DNA of 18,410 nt from JBOGGN01 sp050744165 (lineage in GTDB: Bacteria; Actinomycetota; Acidimicrobiia; Acidimicrobiales; Palsa-688). The notes under the pieces were generated by a model that was given only the letters and a program-made list of their open reading frames with translations, did not search any database and was not told the DNA's origin. The number at the start of each line of letters is the position of its first letter. The stretch's first letter is position 1. This document shows positions 7,148-14,011 of the stretch, in pieces. Made by a program: the position numbers and the translations under genes. The DNA is taken from contig JBOGGN010000406.1 in assembly GCA_050744165.1 (NCBI GenBank), positions 1 through 18,410 on the forward strand, read 5' to 3'.

Positions 7148-8599
7148 ATGAGAACACGCCTTTCGGCGGTGCGAGGCCTTGTGGCGATCGTCCTTTGTTT
7201 GCTGCTCGTCGAGGTCGAGGCGAGCGGGAACGGGGCCTTCGCCAGCACGCTGCGCGCCGATAGCAATCAAGCTGCAACCACCACTTCGGTGCTCTCGACA
7301 CCGCAGGCCAGCCAGGCTTCGACCACCACCAGCACCACCAGCCCCTCCACCACCACCAGCACCGCGAACACGCTGCCGGCAGTCACCGTACCGGCCACCA
7401 CACTGCCCTCGTCCACGACGACGACTGCCTCGACCACCAGCACGACTGTCGAGACAACGACCACCACCCTCGACCCACAAACGCTGGCCAACCTGATCCA
7501 GGGGCTCGACAGCGCCGTCGCCGAGGCGCAGGCGGTCAACCAGTACATCGCCGCCAAGGCGCTGGCCGCCCAGATCCCGAGTGGCCAGCCACTTCCCGGA
7601 GGCACCGACCCCGTGCTGGTGCAGGCAGCCCAAGCCCAGCTCCAGGCCAACGCCGATCAACAGGCCGCCAACCAGCGCTTCGCAGAGGCGGAGCGGGGCA
7701 TCGGCCAGGTGGCTACAGACCTCTACGTCGACGGCAACGCGGTCGCCGGCGCCTCGTCCCCACTGGCCGACACGGCCGACCGGAGCGCCTTCCTGACCGG
7801 CGTCCTCGACGCCGAGGAGACCAAGGCCAAGCAGGCCAAGCAGCAGTTGGTCCAGGCCAGCGCGGCCATCGCCCAGAGCCGGGCTCGAGCCGACCAGCTG
7901 GTCGCGACCCGCACCGCAGAGCTGCAGGCCCTCGCCGTCCAGGCGGCGGCCGCCGCACAGCGAGCGACGCCGACGACGACCGCCACCGTCCCCCAACAGG
8001 GCGGGACCGGCAGCCCGGGAGCGGCCGCCCTCGCCGGTGTCACCCCGGCCACCATCCCCAGCCTTCTCGCCGAGGAGTCGCCAAGTGTCCTCGGCCCGTC
8101 GCTTCTGACCGCCGACGAGATCGCCGGCTGGTACCAGGCGCAGGCCCGCCAGCCCAACCTCACCGTGCCGCTCAGCCAACTTGCGTCGGACTTCGAAACT
8201 GTGGGGTCCGAGGCCGGGGTCCGGGGCGACATCGCCTTTGCCCAATCGATCGTGGAAACCGACTACTTCGACTTCCCCAGTTGGGGCCAGGTGACGGTGA
8301 GCGCCAACAACTTCGCGGGGATCGGGGCCTGCGACAGTTGCGCCCACGGTTACACCTTCCATGATGCCCTGACCGGCGTCGAAGCCCAGATGCAGCTCCT
8401 GCACGCCTACGCGACCACCAGCCAGCCGTTTCCTGGCCCGCTGCCAGGACCGTTCTACGTCGCCGGGTGCTGCCAGACCTGGATGGCGCTGAGCGGGGTA
8501 TGGGCCACCAACGTCGCCTACGGGATCGAAATCCTCACCGTGTACCGATCGATGGTGCTGTGGGCGCTGGCGCAGCGCCGGGCCGCGGCCAAGCTTTAG
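7148..8599 (+). CDS. Secreted glucosaminidase-fold cell-wall protein, copy 2 (tandem paralogue)
   Basis: A 483-aa exported paralogue of the preceding gene. ATG 7148 is chosen because a signal peptide starts there (MRTRLSAVRG then a Leu/Val core, cleavage probably near FAS at 31-33). The open frame runs further upstream, but that part overlaps the other gene in another frame. Next come a very Thr/Ser-rich linker (about 43-107), an Ala/Gln-rich coiled-coil-like region (about 110-290) and the C-terminal domain. In that domain IAFAQSIVETDYF (Glu370), NNFAGIGACDSCAHG and AGCCQTWMALSGVWATN match copy 1 closely, whereas linker and coiled coil have diverged. So the catalytic domain is under the stronger constraint. 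The gene ends two bases from the convergent VWA gene, leaving no room for a separate terminator. Intergenic 7044-7147 has no recognised motif. Confidence 0.8.
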   Translation: MRTRLSAVRGLVAIVLCLLLVEVEASGNGAFASTLRADSNQAATTTSVLSTPQASQASTTTSTTSPSTTTSTANTLPAVTVPATTLPSSTTTTASTTSTTVETTTTTLDPQTLANLIQGLDSAVAEAQAVNQYIAAKALAAQIPSGQPLPGGTDPVLVQAAQAQLQANADQQAANQRFAEAERGIGQVATDLYVDGNAVAGASSPLADTADRSAFLTGVLDAEETKAKQAKQQLVQASAAIAQSRARADQLVATRTAELQALAVQAAAAAQRATPTTTATVPQQGGTGSPGAAALAGVTPATIPSLLAEESPSVLGPSLLTADEIAGWYQAQARQPNLTVPLSQLASDFETVGSEAGVRGDIAFAQSIVETDYFDFPSWGQVTVSANNFAGIGACDSCAHGYTFHDALTGVEAQMQLLHAYATTSQPFPGPLPGPFYVAGCCQTWMALSGVWATNVAYGIEILTVYRSMVLWALAQRRAAAKL

Positions 8600-8601
8600 G
8601 G

Positions 8602-10179
8602 TCAGGCCAGCTGTGTCACGAACCTTTCCAGCTGCCGCAGGTTGCGGCACTCGTAGACCCCGTCGCAAAACACCCCGTACTGGCCGACGATCGAATCACC
8701 GGTGTCCCAGTAGGACCTGGGCTCGGGGTTGAGCCAGTACAGGTGGCGGGCCCGCTTGGCCAGCTCCTGCACCACCCAGGCCTCGGACGAGTGGTAGTTG
8801 TTGCGGGCGTCGCCGAGGATCATGACCGAGGTTCGTGGCGTCACCTGGCGGCCCCAGCGCACCCAGAAGCTCTCGAGGGCATGTCCGTAGTCGGAGTGGC
8901 CGTCGACCCAGACCACGTCGGCTTCGGTGTTGACCCGGCGCACCGCCTCGGCGATGTCCTCGACTCCTTCGAACATCGAGGTCACCTCGTCGATGCCGTC
9001 GATGAAGGCGAAGCTGCGGACCCGGCTGAACTGGCTGCTGATGGCGTACACCAGCTGCAGTGTGAAGCGGGCGAAGGCGGCGACCGACCCCGACACGTCG
9101 GCGATGACCACGATCTCGGGCTTGGCCGGTCGGGGGTAACGGAACTTGGGTTCCGCGGGCACCCCGCCGTAGGACAGCGAGTGGCGTACCGTGCTGCGGA
9201 AGTCGAGTGGCCCCCGCCGCCCGTGACGGCGCTTGCGGGCCAGACGCACCGCCAACCGCCGGGTCAGCGGCTGGATGGCCCGGCGCAGCGAGGCCAGTTC
9301 CTCCTGGGTGGCGTGCATGAAGTCGACGTCCTCGGGCAGCGGCTTGCGCAGCGTCTTGGCCATCGCCTGGGCGCCGCGGTCGGCGATCAGCCGGCGGCGG
9401 ATCTCGGCCTCGATCTGGTGGCGGAGCTTGGCGATGCGGGCGTCGAACTCCTCGCCCGCCAGCCGAGCCTCCAGGTCGCTCTGACCGCCCCCCCTCGCGT
9501 CCTCGCCGTCGGGGTCGCCGGCGCCGAGCCAGGGCCGGGCCGCCCGGGCCCGAGCCTGGGCCGCGTTGACCAGCCGGGACCGGATCCCGTCCAGGTCAAG
9601 CTGGCGCAGCGTCCGGTAGAGGTAGTACGTGCCGCCCACGGGCCGGCCCGGCTCCATCCCCGAGAAGCGGTCCACGGCCTGGCGGGCCAGGGCCGCCAGC
9701 ATTTCCTCGTCACCGTCGAGCAGGGCCTGATACAGCTTTTCCAGCAGTTGCTCGGCGGTGAGGGCGGCCAACTCGACGTCGGCGTCGCGCCGGCCGGCAT
9801 CGGCCATCTGCTCCAGCAGCGCCATCAGGGCGGCCTCGCCGGGCTCCTGGGGCTCATCCTCAGAAGCAGGCGAAGACCGCCACCCGGCCGATCCGGGCGA
9901 GAAGTAGACGTCGAAGACGGTTTCGAACGCCCGCCAGTGGGCGTCGTTTTTGACCAGTGTGGATCCCAGGGCGTACTTGAACGCCACCCGGTCCTCGAGG
10001 GGGACCTGGCCCACCGCCGCCATGGCGTCGACGTGCTCGGTCATGCTCACCGGAAGCCCGGCGGCTCGCAGCTCGGCCACGAAGCCGCTCAGCACCTCCA
10101 CCATCCCCCCGGGCGCCGGTCCTCCGGGCGCAGGCCCCCCGGAGGCCGGCCCGGCCGGCCGGGCGGCCGAGGTCGTCAT
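8602..10179 (-). CDS. CoxE-like VWA-domain protein
   Basis: A 525-aa cytoplasmic protein. The start ATG 10179 overlaps the stop of the ATPase gene (ATGA), so translation is probably coupled; a Pro/Gly/Ala-rich tail (1-25) precedes an alternative Met at 26. The N-terminal half (about 26-300) is helical and charged, with Arg-rich stretches. The C-terminal part is a von Willebrand A domain whose metal-ion site begins D361-V-S-G-S, followed by FAFIDGIDEV and MILGDARNN. This layout matches CoxE and other VWA partners of MoxR ATPases, which help mature or activate metalloenzymes; CoxE acts with CoxD on CO dehydrogenase. No CO dehydrogenase subunit is in the window, so the client is unknown and a cox symbol is not justified. 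Confidence 0.88.
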   Translation of the reverse strand: MTTSAARPAGPASGGPAPGGPAPGGMVEVLSGFVAELRAAGLPVSMTEHVDAMAAVGQVPLEDRVAFKYALGSTLVKNDAHWRAFETVFDVYFSPGSAGWRSSPASEDEPQEPGEAALMALLEQMADAGRRDADVELAALTAEQLLEKLYQALLDGDEEMLAALARQAVDRFSGMEPGRPVGGTYYLYRTLRQLDLDGIRSRLVNAAQARARAARPWLGAGDPDGEDARGGGQSDLEARLAGEEFDARIAKLRHQIEAEIRRRLIADRGAQAMAKTLRKPLPEDVDFMHATQEELASLRRAIQPLTRRLAVRLARKRRHGRRGPLDFRSTVRHSLSYGGVPAEPKFRYPRPAKPEIVVIADVSGSVAAFARFTLQLVYAISSQFSRVRSFAFIDGIDEVTSMFEGVEDIAEAVRRVNTEADVVWVDGHSDYGHALESFWVRWGRQVTPRTSVMILGDARNNYHSSEAWVVQELAKRARHLYWLNPEPRSYWDTGDSIVGQYGVFCDGVYECRNLRQLERFVTQLA

Positions 10180-11078
10180 CGAGGTGCCGGCCCTGCCAGC
10201 TCCTTGGCCGCCTTGACGATGTCCGACTGGTACTTGAGCAGGATGTTCAGCGTCTCGCGGGCCAACTCGGCGTCGACCGTCGAGACCCCGAGCAGCACCA
10301 GTGTCCGGGCCCAGTCGAGGGTCTCCGACACCGATGGCTGCTTCTTCAGCTCGAGTCCCCGAATGGAACGCACGATGCGCACGATCTGATCTGCCAGCTG
10401 CTCGCCGATGCCCGGCACCCGGGCCAAGACGATCTCCCGCTCCCGTTCGAGGTCCGGGTAATCGAGGTGGAGGAACAGGCACCGGCGCTTCAACGCCTCC
10501 GACAGCTCCCGGGTGTTGTTCGACGTCAGGAACACCAGCGGGATCTGGCTGGCCGACACTGTGCCCAACTCGGGGATCGACACTTGATAGTCGGAGAGGA
10601 TCTCCAGTAGAAGCGCCTCGGTTTCCACCTCGACCCGGTCGACATCGTCGATGAGGAGCACGACCGGGTCGTCGGCCCGGATGGCCTCCAAGAGCGGCCG
10701 GGTCAGAAGGAACGGCTCGGAGAAGATGTCCTCCTCCACCTCCGACCATGTCTCGCTGCCCGCGTCCTCGGCCACCCGCTGCGCCTGGATGCGCAGCAAC
10801 TGCTTCTTGTAGTTCCACTCGTAGAGCGCCTTGGATTCGTCGAGCCCCTCGTAGCATTGCAGCCGGATCAGGCGGGCGTCGCTCATTTCGGCGACCGACT
10901 TGGCCAGCTGCGTCTTTCCGGTGCCCGCGGGCCCCTCGACCAGGATCGGCTTGGCCAAGCGGTCGGCCAGGTACACCACCGCCGCGGTCCCCTCGTCAGC
11001 CAGGTAACGCACGTCCCGCAGGCCCTGGCGGACCCCGTCGACAGACGAGAAGCGCGGCGTTCGTTCGGGGTCGGTCAT
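10176..11078 (-). CDS. MoxR-family AAA+ ATPase (CoxD-like)
   Basis: A 300-aa cytoplasmic AAA+ protein, full length for MoxR ATPases. The start ATG 11078 has GAGGAA 7 nt upstream. Visible motifs: Walker A GPAGTGKT (49-56), Walker B VVLLIDDVD (139-147), sensor 1 VFLTSNNTRE (182-191) and the arginine region ALKRRC (195-200). MoxR ATPases work as chaperones with a VWA-domain partner to remodel or insert cofactors into client enzymes. The partner is encoded next, sharing the four bases ATGA with this gene's stop. The open frame continues upstream to 11657, but that part is antisense to coding sequence of the acetyltransferase and lacks AAA+ character. Confidence 0.92.
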   Translation of the reverse strand: MTDPERTPRFSSVDGVRQGLRDVRYLADEGTAAVVYLADRLAKPILVEGPAGTGKTQLAKSVAEMSDARLIRLQCYEGLDESKALYEWNYKKQLLRIQAQRVAEDAGSETWSEVEEDIFSEPFLLTRPLLEAIRADDPVVLLIDDVDRVEVETEALLLEILSDYQVSIPELGTVSASQIPLVFLTSNNTRELSEALKRRCLFLHLDYPDLEREREIVLARVPGIGEQLADQIVRIVRSIRGLELKKQPSVSETLDWARTLVLLGVSTVDAELARETLNILLKYQSDIVKAAKELAGPAPR

Positions 11079-11159
11079 GACAGCTTTCCTCGGGATCGAG
11101 CGGGGCGCGGCCCCAGGGCTCTCCGAGCGTACCGGCGCCCGCTCCGCCAGCCCTCCGAT

Positions 11160-11206
11160 ATCCCCCGTCGCCCGGGTTGCCAGCCGAGGGCTGGATCCCC
11201 CGTCGC
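11160..11206. repeat. 12-bp direct repeat flanking a small hairpin
   Basis: ATCCCCCGTCGC occurs at 11160-11171 and again at 11195-11206. Between them lies CCAGCC-GAG-GGCTGG (11180-11194), a perfect 6-bp stem with a 3-nt loop. It sits downstream of the acetyltransferase stop (11234, minus strand) and upstream of the MoxR gene, so it may be a weak terminator or part of the MoxR control region. There is no U-tract. The remainder of the 155-bp gap shows nothing recognisable. Confidence 0.4.
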
Positions 11207-11233
11207 GCGTGGCCCAGGCGTACCGACCTCGGT

Positions 11234-12019
11234 TCAGCCGGGCCCGAGGTGCGGCGGCGGCCCCGGCAGCACGATCCCGAAGCGGTCCCGGTAGGCGGCC
11301 AGCACCGCCTCGTCTCCCTCGAGGATGCGCTCGCGGCGCCCCCCGTCGATCGTCTCGATGAGCCGCCGGTCGCTCAGGGTGACGCGGCCGCCGGCGACGG
11401 CAAGGGAGCACACCAGCGACCGGGTGAAATGCGACCCGGGCGAGGTCTGGTGCCACCAGCAGGTGGGCACGAAGTCGGACCACCGGCGGGGGCGGCTGTC
11501 GACCCGGTACTGCGCCACCCCGTCGCGGCACACGTCGACGTCGCCGCCAGGCGCCGCCCGCAACTGGAAGCTGCCGTGGGGGTCGGCCTGCGGCTCGGCG
11601 TCGTCGAGCGCCAGCGGATGCAGGCTGTGGTCGCCGAAGCCAACGTCGACGATCCACTGCCGCTCCGCCACCACCCGCAGCACCATGTGGTCCAACGGGG
11701 GGCTGAGTTCCTCTCCGCCGTAGACCTGGGCGCTGAGAAAATCCACGCGGTACCCGAGCGCGCTGAGCAGGAGGCCAAAGGCCCCGTTGAGCTCATAGCA
11801 GAAGCCACCGCGCCGGGCGTCCAGCAATTTGGCCAGGATTGGTGCCTCCTCGAGCTCGATGTGCTGGCCCAGGTGAATGCTCAGGTTCTCAAACGGCACC
11901 GCTCGCAGGTGCGCCTCGTGCAGGGCGCGCAGCGACGCCGCATCGGGGGGCGGCGCCGGCGCATCCCAGCCGATGCGTCGGAGGTAGCGGGTCACGGTGT
12001 CGGTGTCCACGACGCCCAT
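11234..12019 (-). CDS. Arylamine N-acetyltransferase
   Basis: A 261-aa cytoplasmic enzyme that moves acetyl (or longer acyl) groups from CoA to arylamines, hydrazines or related amines. All family marks are present: the conserved RAVPFENLSIH near the N terminus, the nucleophile Cys74 in RRGGFCYELN, His111 in LDHMVL and Asp125 in IVDVGFGD, giving the Cys/His/Asp triad with normal spacing. A C-terminal third rich in beta structure completes a usual-length enzyme. ATG 12019 (MGVVDTDTVTRYL) fits family N termini; an earlier in-frame start at 12058 would add 13 unrelated residues. No good ribosome site is seen. Its start lies only 25 bp from the start chosen for the divergent gene. The natural substrate is not evident from the neighbours. 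Confidence 0.93.
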   Translation of the reverse strand: MGVVDTDTVTRYLRRIGWDAPAPPPDAASLRALHEAHLRAVPFENLSIHLGQHIELEEAPILAKLLDARRGGFCYELNGAFGLLLSALGYRVDFLSAQVYGGEELSPPLDHMVLRVVAERQWIVDVGFGDHSLHPLALDDAEPQADPHGSFQLRAAPGGDVDVCRDGVAQYRVDSRPRRWSDFVPTCWWHQTSPGSHFTRSLVCSLAVAGGRVTLSDRRLIETIDGGRRERILEGDEAVLAAYRDRFGIVLPGPPPHLGPG

Positions 12020-12044
12020 AGTGGCAAACGGCCCGGGCGGCGCG

Positions 12045-12464
12045 ATGCTGCTGCCCATGCTGGCCAGCGCCGTGATCCTGGTCCTCCTGCTGGTGGCGGT
12101 CTACGCCGCAGCCACCGGCATCCGTCGCAGCCGGACGATCGTCGCCAAGCGGGGGTTGAGCATCGGCGCCGACCTGGGGACGCTTTCCGACCGGCCCCGG
12201 GTGGTGGTTCAGGAGGTGACCCCGACCGAACCGGGGTGCGTCCACCTGGTTCTGGCGCCTGAGGGCGGTTCCGCCGGCGGCGACGCCGGGGTGGAGCTGG
12301 ACTTCGTGGTGTCGCTCTGGGAGGAGGAGTTCGGCTACCAACTGCTCCGAAAATGGCAGCAAGCCGGCAGTGTGGTTGCCGTGGTACTGCCGGGCAATCG
12401 GCTGGTTCGGCTGCGGTCGGTCGACAGCCTCCAGCCGCTCACGTTGAGTCGGGTCGATCGTTGA
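12045..12464 (+). CDS. Membrane-anchored hypothetical protein (139 aa)
   Basis: Not recognised. The product starts MLLPMLASAV and has one membrane segment (about residues 5-27), followed by basic residues (GIRRSRTIVAKR) that suggest the rest stays in the cytoplasm. The soluble part contains acidic beta-like stretches (RVVVQEVTPTEPG, VELDFVVSLWEEEFGYQLLRKWQQAG, VVAVVLPGNRLVRLRSV). The start is uncertain: ATG 12045 is used because the membrane segment begins there, but GTG 12021, GTG 11997 and ATG 12057 are in frame. Further upstream starts would overlap the divergent acetyltransferase. Gene-like composition and a clean stop at 12464 support it as real. The RDD protein gene follows 154 bp later on the same strand. 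Confidence 0.6.
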   Translation: MLLPMLASAVILVLLLVAVYAAATGIRRSRTIVAKRGLSIGADLGTLSDRPRVVVQEVTPTEPGCVHLVLAPEGGSAGGDAGVELDFVVSLWEEEFGYQLLRKWQQAGSVVAVVLPGNRLVRLRSVDSLQPLTLSRVDR

Positions 12465-12618
12465 GCCGGGTACGCGACGGGTTGGAACTAGAGCTCCTCC
12501 TCGATCCCCCGAGCCAGTGATCTTGCCGGTTGGCAACGGTTGGCTACCGCAATTTCCGACGTTCGGCGCGGTCGACGCGGTACCGTCCGTGCACTCGGCC
12601 AGGAAAAGGACGGTCTGC

Positions 12619-13320
12619 GTGAGCAACGTTCCGCCATACGACCCCTTCGGGCAACCACAAGGAGGTGGGTACAACCCGCCACCGCCGCCACCCGGGGGCT
12701 CGTACAACCCGCCGCCCCCTCCGCCACCGCCGCCGGGGGGCGGCTACAACCCACCGCCACCAGGCGGCTACAACCCACCTCCACCGCCTCCGCCCGGTGG
12801 CTACGGCCAGCCGCCCGGCGGATACGGCCAGCCGCCCGGCGGGTACGGGGCCATGCCCCCACCCAGTGGCCCCTATACCGCCCCCGGCTACGGCGAGGCG
12901 ACGGGCACGCTGGCGGAGTGGCCGGCGCGTGCCTGGGGCTGGGTGGTCGATTGGGGCGTGTTCGTCGTCCTTGACATCCTCACCTTTGCGGCACCCGCCG
13001 CGCTCCGCGGCATCATCGGGCTTCTGGCCCTGGCGTGGGGGATTTTCACCGCGATCCAGCTGGGCACAGTCGGAACGACACCGGGCATGCGGCTCGCGGG
13101 GCTGAGGTGCGTCAGCAAGAAGACCGGTCAGCCGATTGGCGCTGGGATGGGCGTCCTCCGGTGGATCCTCCACATCCTCGACTCGCTGGCCTGCCTCATC
13201 ATCGGGTGGGTGATCTTGCCGCTGGTGACCAAGGAGAAGCAGACCATCGCCGACATGATCCTCGGGACCGTGGTCGTCACCGCGCCCAAGCAGGGATTCT
13301 CCTTCTCCCCACCGAAGTAA
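12619..13320 (+). CDS. RDD-family membrane protein with Pro/Gly/Tyr-rich tail
   Basis: A 233-aa protein. GTG 12619 is chosen because AAAGGA ends 8 nt upstream and the reading begins MSNVPPYDPFGQ. Residues about 10-90 are a cytosolic-looking low-complexity tail of repeated proline runs separated by GGxYN or GGYGQ units. The RDD domain follows, with RAWGWVVDWG (conserved Arg and Asp), two or three membrane segments (about 115-155 and 185-205), TPGMRLAGLRCV typical of the family's central loop, and KEKQTIADMILGTVVV near the end. RDD proteins are of poorly defined function; some have been linked to transport. Pro-rich tails of this kind are common in actinobacterial RDD proteins. It ends 7 bp from the stop of one frame of the broken cupin gene on the opposite strand. 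Confidence 0.85.
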   Translation: MSNVPPYDPFGQPQGGGYNPPPPPPGGSYNPPPPPPPPPGGGYNPPPPGGYNPPPPPPPGGYGQPPGGYGQPPGGYGAMPPPSGPYTAPGYGEATGTLAEWPARAWGWVVDWGVFVVLDILTFAAPAALRGIIGLLALAWGIFTAIQLGTVGTTPGMRLAGLRCVSKKTGQPIGAGMGVLRWILHILDSLACLIIGWVILPLVTKEKQTIADMILGTVVVTAPKQGFSFSPPK

Positions 13321-13326
13321 CCCGCC

Positions 13327-13678
13327 TCAGGGCATCGGGCCTGCGCCGCTGGAGCCGCCTGCGCCGCTGGAGCCGCCGCCGGCGCTCCTTCGGCACACCC
13401 ACCTCGCCCGGGCCGACCGTGGCGGCATGGTCGGGCCCGGGTAGGAGAGCGAGGCGGTCCCCTGGGCTCAAGGCGACACCGCCGTCCGCGGTGTAGAACA
13501 CGATCGTGCCGGATACGCAGGACAGCACCCGTGTGGTAGTCGTGGCGGTGCCAGTCGTAGGTATCTCGAGGGGCAGATGTTCCATGTCTGGGGCGCCAGA
13601 CCCTCCTGTTGCAGCCGCCGTCGGGCTTCGACCCGGTCCCACGGGACGCCGCTCGTTGCGTTGGACGGAAAACGGCAC
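13327..13678 (-). pseudogene. Cupin-domain protein gene broken over three reading frames
   Basis: Reading the minus strand downward, three frames give consecutive parts of one small cupin protein. First comes SGVPWDRVEARRRLQQEGLA then PQTWN (ending near 13579). The next frame gives DTYDWHRHDYHT (13565-13530, metal-binding His cluster). The third gives VLSCVSGTIVFYTADGG then VALSPGDRLALLPGPDHAATVGPG (13527 to about 13410), the second cupin strand set with its conserved PGDRL and a His. Each change equals one extra base, one between 13579 and 13565 and one in the GGG near 13527-13530; dropping one G there gives an uninterrupted HDYHTVLSCVSGTIVFY. The last part runs either into an Arg-rich tail (stop 13277, overlapping the RDD gene) or, with another shift, into a Gly/Ser tail ending at 13327. 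No intact ORF covers it. Function of the ancestor is unknown; metal binding is inferred from the His pattern. Confidence 0.75.
13341..13376. repeat. 18-bp perfect tandem duplication
   Basis: CTGCGCCGCTGGAGCCGC is present twice in direct succession (13341-13358, 13359-13376). It lies in the 3' part of the broken cupin gene, where it encodes repeated Gly/Ser-Gly-Ala or Arg-rich units depending on frame. As a multiple of three it does not itself shift the frame. Confidence 0.85.
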
Positions 13679-13817
13679 CGGCCCGACGCCGACCTCCTGC
13701 GGCGCCTCGGCCTGGTGGCAGGCACCAATTGAACGATCCCGATACTCGGCGCCTGACAGCGCGGTCTCGGTGTACGTGCGGCGGCGGGAAAAAACTTGGG
13801 CACCGCGGGCAAAGACC

Positions 13818-13895
13818 TGGGTAAATCTGGTGCTCTTGGTGCCACTTTCGACGGAAATCCGAGGCCAGCGGTGCCAAGAGTCACAGATTGACCCA
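13818..13895. repeat. 78-bp imperfect inverted repeat (26-bp arms, 26-nt loop)
   Basis: The left arm (13818-13843) begins TGGGTAAATCTG and the right arm (13870-13895) ends CAGATTGACCCA. Aligned as reverse complements, 20 of 26 positions match, and two of the mismatches are G-U compatible on the plus strand. AAGAC stands at 13812-13816 on the left and at 13895-13899 on the right, a possible 5-bp target duplication although it overlaps the last base of the right arm. GCGGTGCCAAG (13868-13878) can also pair with CTTGGGCACCGC (13796-13807), an alternative fold. It lies in the 331-bp gene-free interval 13679-14011. It could be a MITE-like remnant, a structured RNA or a terminator; there is no U-tract. 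Confidence 0.7.
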
Positions 13896-13931
13896 AGACT
13901 GATTCCGACGCGACCACCGTTATCGGTATGG

Positions 13932-13969
13932 GTGGGCCGTGTCCGCCGTGGTGGGCCGTGTCTGGCGTG
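13932..13969. repeat. 19-bp imperfect tandem duplication
   Basis: GTGGGCCGTGTCCGCCGTG (13932-13950) is followed directly by a second copy with two differences (13951-13969). It sits between the inverted repeat and the stop of the GT39 gene (14012, minus strand), so it would be in that operon's 3' untranslated region. No coding role is apparent. Confidence 0.75.
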
Positions 13970-14011
13970 GTGGCGGGCGGCGGGCGGTGGGCCGAGCTGT
14001 GAGCGCGCAGC

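Noticed and set aside
8600..8601. Bidirectional terminator between copy 2 and the VWA gene
   Set aside because: The convergent stops are two bases apart; no hairpin is visible at the junction.
8467..10389. 640-aa plus-strand open frame opposite the VWA gene
   Set aside because: Antisense shadow of the CoxE-like gene, His/Gly/Arg-rich with no family features.
11079..11170. tRNA-Ser-like string on the minus strand (GGAGGGCTGGCGGAGCGG)
   Set aside because: No anticodon stem-loop or T-arm (GGTTCGAATCC-type) follows, so no cloverleaf can be drawn.
12523..12549. Two short inverted repeats (TTGCC-GGTT-GGCAA and CGGT-TGGCT-ACCG) before the RDD gene
   Set aside because: Stems of 4-5 bp are too short to call an operator or terminator in GC-rich DNA.
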